A stretch of 64,000 nucleotides of DNA from Nectonema munidae (lineage: Eukaryota > Nematomorpha > Nectonematoida > Nectonematidae), in NCBI GenBank assembly GCA_030549495.1, contig JAUIRK010000397.1:1-64000 (forward strand), given 5' to 3'. The notes under the pieces were generated by a model. The model was given only the letters and a program-made list of their open reading frames with translations, was not told the DNA's origin and did no database searches. Shown one piece after another: positions 56,970 to 64,000 of this stretch. The position numbers and the translations under genes are program-made. The number at the start of each line of letters is the position of its first letter. Within the stretch, counting starts at the first letter, position 1.

Positions 56970-57457
56970 TTATTTACTATAGAAACCCATATATGCCACT
57001 TTTTGTTTAAACTCATCGGATTTCGTTCTAACATTAATTTCAATCTTTAGAATATAGTTAGCTTTAAAATAGAACGCGTGATTCATTTCTGGAATTGTGT
57101 TAGTTCCAATTAAAATGTCATATTCCTCAACTTTTTCTTCATCTTTGAATTCCGTATAAAAAGTTTCTACATTTTCAACTTCTCCACTCATCCATTCTAT
57201 ATGAACAGAATCATTCTTAAATATCAGTGAACTCAACCAAGATCCGTCATTTATTTGAGAGTCTAAATTTAAGTAAATTTTTATATAAAATATATAAAAA
57301 AAAAATAAACCACTAGAAACTCCAGAATTTTTGACTTGATTTTCAACTTTTAAGACTGACTTATATTCTGGTGTGAAACCGTTATTTTGATAATGAGAGT
57401 AGACTTGAATCTCAAAACAACAACTGCTATCAATGCCAGGAGTTTGCACGCTTTCAT
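56970..57457 (-). CDS. Module exon M1 of the modular family (minus strand)
   Basis: Opens at 57457 after the acceptor GTTTATTATAG in phase 1: ESVQTPGIDSSCCFEIQVYS, HYQNNGFTPEYKSVLK. After a likely 48-nt (or 51-nt) in-frame intron (57310-57263; donor GTTTAT or GTGGTT, acceptor AAATTTAG) it continues DSQINDGSWLSSLIF, then a long acidic stretch (EFKDEEKVEEYD), and ends KVAYMGFYSK then a stop. About 145 residues. CFEIQVYSHYQNNG and DGSWLSSLIF align with CFEPEIRVYEAHYTLNG and NDWNIISSLSF of plus-strand module 3. An AATAAA on the minus strand at 56940-56935 suggests that transcripts can end here. No 5' exon was identified. Confidence 0.6.
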
Positions 57458-59095
57458 CTATAATAAACGAGGAAATTAAACGAAATTTGTTGTTTTATGC
57501 GTATTTCAAGATTTTAAAAGTGTGCAATAAAAGTATAGACACCCGCATCCAAAAAATACATTATGTAGGTATTTGCTTAAGAAGTAAAATTTTGCGTAAA
57601 CTAACTATTGATCTCACATCAATTGAAAAGAAGCCTTAATTTTATAAAGTTTCAGCAGGGGGACGGCTCCAAGTGTTAAACATCTGACTCCCACTTGAAG
57701 CACTTACAAAACTCTGTCTCCAAGTACACGTTAGAATGTATTGCTTCATATTCTAATTTCTTACTCTAACTCGTAATTCCTTCTAAAAACCGACTACAAC
57801 TCTTATTTTTTCAAAATCTCGAACTTCACAACCTGACATTTCAAAATCATTTTATGAGTTTTAAAAAAATTTATTTTTGAACTGTGATTTTCGAGAATTT
57901 CCTTATTTTGGGTTTATAATATTACTCAATACTATCTAAAGGTACCATCCGTCTTAAATGTTTCTCACTATTGATTATTATTATATAAACCTCAGATCTA
58001 ACGGCAGATTTCAAATCAAATGGGAAAAAGTTTGAGGCATTAATGCAAAAACTGAAAAGATGAAATTTTTCGTTGATATATAATCATCACAAATAAAGGA
58101 AAAATCAAATTAACAATGTTTCTTCATCTTTGAATTAAATAAGGTATCCACTTTACATTTGGCATACATTAAATAAGTTTCCTGATTCATCTTTCAATCT
58201 TTTAATAGTACTTAAATTTGTTTGATGAGAATATAAAAAACATTTAAATCGTAGACTTAGACTTAGCTTCTTTAGACCACATGACACTCTAATAGAAATA
58301 ATTAATTGGGATTTGGAGAAGTTTATTTTGTAACTTGATTGGCATACAACTTACGTTTTTGCACTATATTTTATAAGTAAAAAAATTAATGAAAAAGCAA
58401 TTAAAACTTCAAGCAAAAAGTAAAGTTATTTGAACGAAAATAATTTTTTCATTTTGTCGATTTCAAATTTTATCACAAAATTTGGTATTATTAATACATT
58501 TTGCTGGAAACAGAAATATAAAAAAAATATAATTTTGAAAACTTTTTCGTATTTAGCACAAAATATTTTTTTAAACCTTCGATATTTTATTTTATATCAT
58601 AGAAAACCTCAGTAAGTTAAGATGACAATGCAGGGGCGGATCTAGAAATTGGATCGTTAATTTCAATTTAAAATTTGGATAGAGATTGAATCTAAAAAAC
58701 GAGTTGCAGAAATCATCATAATATTTGAGTTCCATGCAAAAGAATTAGATCAAGAAAAATTTTCAAGCTTTAAATTCAACAATTCTAGAAAATAAAAATC
58801 AAAGCTGATTCTTTCAATTGAAAAAGTTGAAATGCATGAGAAGAATATTGCCAACCGTACCGAAGGTAAATATCAATAGGTCAAAGAGAAAGGATGCTAC
58901 TCATTTTTACCTATACTGATGTAGCTTACAAAACATTCTTTTTTTTCCTAAAAATAATTCTAATATAATACAAATTGAATCTAACTGATGCCTACGTGAA
59001 TACTATAAAAAAAATTTAAAGAAAGTTTTTATTTTCAGCTTTAAAGTTTCTAGTAATATTAAATCAAATGAATCAAAGAAAATACAGAGTTTCAG
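57458..59095. other. AT-rich DNA where 5' exons of the minus-strand modules might lie
   Basis: No signal-peptide exon recognised on the minus strand. A hAT-like end CAGGGGCGGATCTAG occurs at 58632 without a partner, and a CAGGGGGACGGCTCC word at about 57656 may mark another MITE end. Confidence 0.3.
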
Positions 59096-59260
59096 AAAGT
59101 TAAAAGATATCTCGAAGTGGCAATTGAATTAGTAATGTATGCCTGAAAATCAGTTCTGTAAAAAAATTTCAAAAAATGGCTGCATATTAGATATATAGTG
59201 AAAATATACTTTTTTTTGTATATTTTGATTTATAATACTTTCTAAAATCATCTTGAGTAT
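59096..59260. repeat. Copy of the satellite family A terminal block
   Basis: GATATCTCGAAGTGGCAATT, then GCCTGAAAATCAGTTCTGTA, then CATATTAGATATATAGTGAA and a T run. This matches 55470-55575 with only scattered differences. It ends in a T run, so it may be a mobile unit in its own right. Confidence 0.7.
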
Positions 59261-60240
59261 GAAATATTTATTAAAACATAATTTTATAATAATATTATAA
59301 AAAACAAAACGTATTATAAAATCTTTTGAAGATTAGTATGAGAGAAGGAAGCAAGTTGAAAACTGATTGAAAAGAGAACATGTGATCAAAACAAATAATT
59401 AAAAAAAAATATGTATCTTGACAAAATGGAAGATCTACCATGTTCTAATAAACTAGAAAGTGGTTTAATTATATAATATTAGATGCTTCAAAAAAGATTT
59501 TGATTGTGAAAAAGAAGTTCCTCTTTTACAAATGAAAAATATTTAAATCTATTCTTATCATCTAGGATTACAATCAACATTTAGCTAAGATGGGTAGGAA
59601 ATCTGAAAATTTAGAATAGGTCAGATTTATCAAAAATGGCACAGATGCCAATTTGTGAGAATTTAGTCACTATCAAGATATTTTTAATTTAAATTGAATT
59701 TGGTACATCTTTTTCCTTTTGCGTCAAAGAGATAATTTTTTAGATGAAGAACGTGGACAATTTTTTGTAATTGAACAATGAACATCACGAATGATTCATC
59801 AGACAAAAATGAGATTGGTTGACAAATATTCAGGCCTGATAATAAAATACACAATACTGATAAAAAAAAGTCTAAGATCATCAAGAAGAATCTTTAATCG
59901 GAATGCTTTGAGAGAGGAAAAAAGTAATTTTATCATTATAAAAAATTTTTCGAACACACATTGAAGAATATAAATTTCTAATGAAAAAAGAGCTACCAAG
60001 AAAGGATCATCATGGAATGTATAGCAAAATTACATACTGTAAATTATAATATGACGTAGAGACTACATGTCGATAACGAATTTGTAGCCAAAAAGATGGA
60101 GATCCTATCGAGTTAGATAAGTTACTGTAGAATGAAATATTTTGAGTGAATTAAACACCTAAAGTTGGTTTATTAAATAAATTAAGAAAATAATAACCAG
60201 AGAAATACTGCAAGTAGAAGTATTTTTATGTTTATATATT
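59261..60240. other. AT-rich DNA
   Basis: Nothing recognised. Confidence 0.4.
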
Positions 60241-62110
60241 TGACATTGATTTACAGGTTTAATCGATTTTTTGACAGGTTTTATTGATTTCATAAAAAAT
60301 GACCATCACCATTAAATTCTACATACTTGAAATGTATAAAAAACTTTTTATAAGAATTAAAATTTTAATTTTGACATGGGCTGTCATATTTAAATTATTT
60401 TGTCAGGTTTGACTAATTTTTTATAATAAAAAAAAGGAATAAACCAGTAAATACAGCCTACTTGAAAATGGGTATATGTGTGTAATATGCCATACACGGT
60501 AAACTTCATCATCTCCCTATACTTTCTATTAAACGTAATTCTCTAATTCAAAAAACCGTGACTGATCCTTTCTTTTTGGGTTAAATCAATTTTTTTGAAA
60601 GTTTTGATTAATTTTCATAAAAAAATAAATATCACCACTGAATTACGCATGCTTAAAAATGGGTATATATGTATGAAAAACTTTATATTATTACTTAAAT
60701 AAAATGTTTCTTTTTAAGATGAGCTGTCATATATAAATCAATGCTTTGATAACTTTAATTGATTTTTATAAAAAAAAAATGAATATCACCGCTGAATTCA
60801 GCATGCTTGAAAATGGGTGTATATATGTAAAAAACCCTATATAATTATTTGGATAAAAAGTTTCTTTTTTGAGATGAGCTGTCATATGTAAATCACTTTT
60901 TTGACAGGTTTGAATGATTTTTATAAAAAAATGAATATCACCACTGAATTCAGCATGCTTGAAATGGATGTGTAAAAAACATTATATAATTATTATTTAG
61001 ATAAAAAGTTTCTTTTTGAGATGGACTGTTACATTTAGATCAATTTTTAGACAATTTGATTGATTTTCATAAAAAATGAATATCACCACTGAATTCAGCA
61101 TATTTGAAAATGGGTATACACGTGTAAATAACTTTATATACTTATTTAGATAAAAAGTTCCTTTTTGAGATGAGCTGTCACATTTAGATCAATTTTTTGA
61201 CAGGTTTGATTGATTTTCATAAAAAATGAATATCACCACTGAATTCAGCATATTTGAAAATGGGTATACATGTAAAAACTTTATATAATTATTTAGATAA
61301 AAAGTTTTTTTTTGAGATGAGCTGTCACATTTAAATCAATTTTTAGACAAGTTTGATTGATTTTCATAAAAAATGAATATCACCACTGAATTCAGCATAT
61401 TTGAAAATGGGTATACACGTGTAAAAAACTTTATATACTTATTTAGATAAAAAGTTCCTTTTTGAGATGAGCTGTCACATTTAGATCAATTTTTTGACAG
61501 GTTTGATTGATTTTCATAAAAAATGAATATCACCACTGAATTACGCATGCTTAAAAATGGGTATATATGTGTGAAAAACTTTATATTATTACTTAAATAA
61601 AATGTTTCTTTTTAAGATGAGCTGTCATATATAAATCAATGCTTTGATAACTTTAATTGATATTTATAAAAAAAAATGAATATCACCGCTGAATTCAGCA
61701 TGTTTGAAAATTGGTGTATATATGTAAAAAACCCTATATAATTATTTGGATAAAAAGTTTCTTTTTTGAAATGAGCTGTCATATGTAAATCACTTTTTTG
61801 ACAGGTTTGAATGATTTTTATAAAAAAATGAATATCACCACTGAATTCAGCATGCTTGAAATGGATGTGTAAAAAACATTATATAATTATTATTTAGATA
61901 AAAAGTTTCTTTTTGAGATGGACTGTTATATTTAGATCAATTTTTTGACAGGTTTGATTGATTTTCATAAAAATTGAATATCACCACTGAAATCAGCATA
62001 TTTGAAAATGGGTATACATGTGTAAAAAATCTTTATATAATTATTTAGATAAAAAGTTTTTTTTGAGATGAGCTGTAACATTTAAATCAATTTTTTGACA
62101 GGTTTGACGT
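60241..62110. repeat. Satellite family B array with higher-order structure
   Basis: About twelve head-to-tail units of roughly 140-160 bp. Each contains GATGAGCTGTCA, TTTTTTGACAGGTTTGATTG, ATGAATATCACCACTGAATT, CAGCAT, a GGGTATAyATGTGTAAAAA word and AGATAAAAAGTTTCTTTTTG. The landmark GAGCTGTCA recurs near 60720, 60878, 61022, 61170, 61317, 61467, 61618, 61778, 61918 and 62070. Distinctive variants (CTTTGATAACTTTAATTGAT; CACTTTTTTGACAGGTTTGA; GATGGACTGTTA) come in the same order twice, 897-901 bp apart. Confidence 0.85.
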
Positions 62111-62421
62111 GTTTAAGATATCTTTTTCATACATAAACTTTTTCTTTTTCTTCTAACATAGTTAGTCAATTTATTATTCTTATTTTTTAACTGATATTAA
62201 AACTTTACTTAGGTTAGCTAGATTCATCATAATTTTTTTTTAATTTATAAGATTTTTGCAATTTTGTAATTGAAACTTTCTAAATTCAAATTTTTTAGCT
62301 CTTGTTTTTTAGTTAAATCAATACTAGTAAATTGTCATTTATTCTTATATTTTTTTTCTCTTTAAATTTTTTTCCTTTTTTTAATATTGAATTTGAATAT
62401 CTTATTTAGATTTAAGCATAA
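62111..62421. other. Spacer before the Tigger transposase
   Basis: T-rich non-coding DNA. It probably holds the 5' part of the Tigger element, but no left inverted repeat was identified. Confidence 0.4.
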
Positions 62422-63961
62422 ATGTGTGAAAAAAAGTTAAAAAGAAATGAGCTAAGTTTGGGAGAAAAAATTGAATTGTTGAAAGATTCGACTGGCAGAA
62501 GTCAAAGGCAGTTGGCAGAAAAATTCAATGTAAGCAAAACCCAGGTCCAATCTATTTTGAAGCGTAAAAATATAATCATGAGTTCGAATACATCAATGAA
62601 GAAGAAAAGAATTTCAACATCCTCGAACTTTGAAGATATAGATGAGCTAGCTTGGCAATGGTTCCAGAAAGCCAGAAGTATACATGTGCCTATATCTGGA
62701 CCAATGATACAAGAACAGGCACTTATTTTTGCTGAAAAAATGGGTAAACATGATTTTAAAGCATCACAGGGTTAGTTGAATCGATTTAAAAACAGGCATT
62801 CAATATAATTTGGAGCAATTTGTGGCGAAAAAGGATCTGTAGATATGGAATCCGTAGAAGAATGGAAGGTGAAAGTTGGAGAATTGATTAAAAATTATAA
62901 ATATGAGGAAATCTATAATATGGATGAGACAGACTTATTTTACAGATGCTTACCTGATAAAATTTTGAAAGTGAAAGGGGAGCAGTGTATAGGTGGGAAA
63001 AAATCGAAGAATAGAATCACAGTCTCGCTTTGCGTTAATATGAATGGTCAATTTGAAAAACCACTCATCATTGGACATTACAAAAAGCCTCGCTGTTTTA
63101 AAAATGTTAATGTTGACAAGCTCAACTTTAAATGGTCATACAACAAAAAAGCTTGGATGACTTCAAGCGTTTTCAGCGAATGGTTGAAAACCTTTAATGA
63201 TAAACTTGGACGTCAAAAACGTAATGTGCTTCTCTTTTTAGATAATGCACCATCTCACACCAAAATTGAAATGACGAACATCAAATTAGTTTTCTTGCCA
63301 GTCAACACCACTTCTGTTCTTCAACCACTCGATCAAGGAATAAACCAGTTTATCGAAAACAACTTTTACGGCACATTTTGTTGAAGATAGATTCTGCGGA
63401 AGATGCTTCGAACATGAGTAAGTTGTTTAATGTGCTACAAGCTTGTAACTGGATTACACATGCAGTTTCAAATTGTAAACAGTCTACTGTTCAAAAATGT
63501 TTTCAAAAGAGTGAATTTCATTTTGATGAAATAACCAGTGAAGAAGAAACTGAAAACTATCATTCACTGAATGGACTGATAGACGAAGTGACAAGTAGGT
63601 TAAATATAACTAACAAAATGACAGCTGATCTGTATAGCTCAATAGATGAAGATGTAGAAACGTCAGAAAAGCTCTCTGAGGGTTGGGAAGAAAGAATGGT
63701 GAATGAATATCAAGATCAGAAGCAGATAAAAATGAAAGTGATGATGAAGAAGATAAGGAGGAAGAAACGGTTCAGTCTGGCATTAGCTCAAATGAAGCGT
63801 TACATATGATTGAGAAAGTAAAAGAGTATTGCCTCGAAAAGGACATGAGTGATGTCTGGATGCACCTATCAAAAGCAGAATCCTTACTTCAGCAACAATT
63901 ATTCTTTTGTGAAAACCGGAAAAAACAAGTAACGATTGATTCTTTTTTTAAATCAAAATAA
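62422..63961 (+). CDS. Tigger (pogo-type) transposase, few breaks
   Basis: Starts MCEKKLKRNELSLGEKIELL, followed by the first helix-turn-helix (RQLAEKFNVSKTQVQSIL) and a CENP-B-type second domain (WQWFQKARSIHVPISGPMIQ, FKASQG). The DDE domain has all three pogo aspartates: NMDETDLFY, LFLDNAPSH and QPLDQGI. The tail has NEALHMIEKVKEYCLEK and KKQVTIDSFFKSK. The reading frame is broken by two in-frame stops at about 62774 and 62815 (the first where relatives have Trp in FKASxGWL). At least two frame changes follow, near 63370 and in the acidic stretch near 63730. About 510 codons overall, the normal Tigger size. The stop overlaps AATAAA. The right inverted repeat would lie at or beyond the window edge. 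The pogo/Tigger relics at 163-1566 and 1886-2090 are older relatives. Confidence 0.85.
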
Positions 63962-64000
63962 AGCTTTAATGTGTTTTCTTTGTTTTTTATGATTCACGTC

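Noticed and set aside
57410-57457. A frame opening MKACKLLALIAVVVL at the very start of exon M1 looks like a signal peptide.
   Set aside because: It is in a different frame from the module homology (CCFEIQVYSHYQ), runs into a stop after about 35 codons, and the phase-1 acceptor explains the homologous frame.
60241-62110. CRISPR-like array.
   Set aside because: Units are about 150 bp, contiguous and without unique spacers, in an animal genome; this is satellite DNA.
1-64000. LTR retrotransposon, endogenous retrovirus or Polinton.
   Set aside because: No long terminal repeat pair, Gag, protease, integrase or capsid signature was recognised on either strand.

Overview
This is eukaryotic, animal-type DNA. 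It is very AT-rich, with spliced genes, long repeat-filled introns and a dense mix of decayed transposons. A TATA box followed by an arthropod-style TCAGT initiator at one gene, together with the transposon mix, suggests an arthropod (possibly a crustacean). That is an inference, not a proof.

Three host loci can be supported. (1) RRP15 (6489-7145, +) is a single-exon gene for a pre-60S ribosome biogenesis factor. (2) TSR3 (19565-31097, +) encodes the 18S rRNA aminocarboxypropyltransferase. I rebuilt four exons whose splice phases all agree; the first exon with the ATG was not found. Its first intron holds a nearly full-length antisense LINE. (3) A gene family I do not recognise occupies 44.2-57.5 kb. 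A plus-strand gene (five exons, 477 residues, signal peptide, four modules of about 115 residues, one module per phase-1 exon) faces three minus-strand module exons of the same family. Those three each carry a tiny in-frame intron of 48-54 nt. This locus is the best candidate for an undescribed system.

The remainder is mobile or repeated DNA. 0-5.4 kb: two pogo/Tigger fragments, a Tc1/mariner-type remnant and two shortened hAT elements. 5.8-6.3 kb: a fold-back element just upstream of RRP15. 7.7-9.5 kb: an unnamed transposon relic and a degenerate satellite of about 150 bp. 10.9-19.3 kb: motif arrays, an unnamed transposase-like ORF (13.7-16.3 kb, minus) and a Harbinger-like element with a nested hAT MITE. 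31.9-35 kb: a second LINE. 37.4-40.7 kb: a nearly intact hAT. 51.5-55.6 kb: piggyBac, a LINE fragment and satellites. 60.2-62.1 kb: a satellite with higher-order structure. 62.4-64 kb: a young Tigger element. No LTR retrotransposon or retrovirus was recognised.

The two ribosome-biogenesis genes lie about 12 kb apart on the same strand and act in opposite subunit pathways. Nothing shows shared regulation. All splice models are read by eye and have no transcript support.
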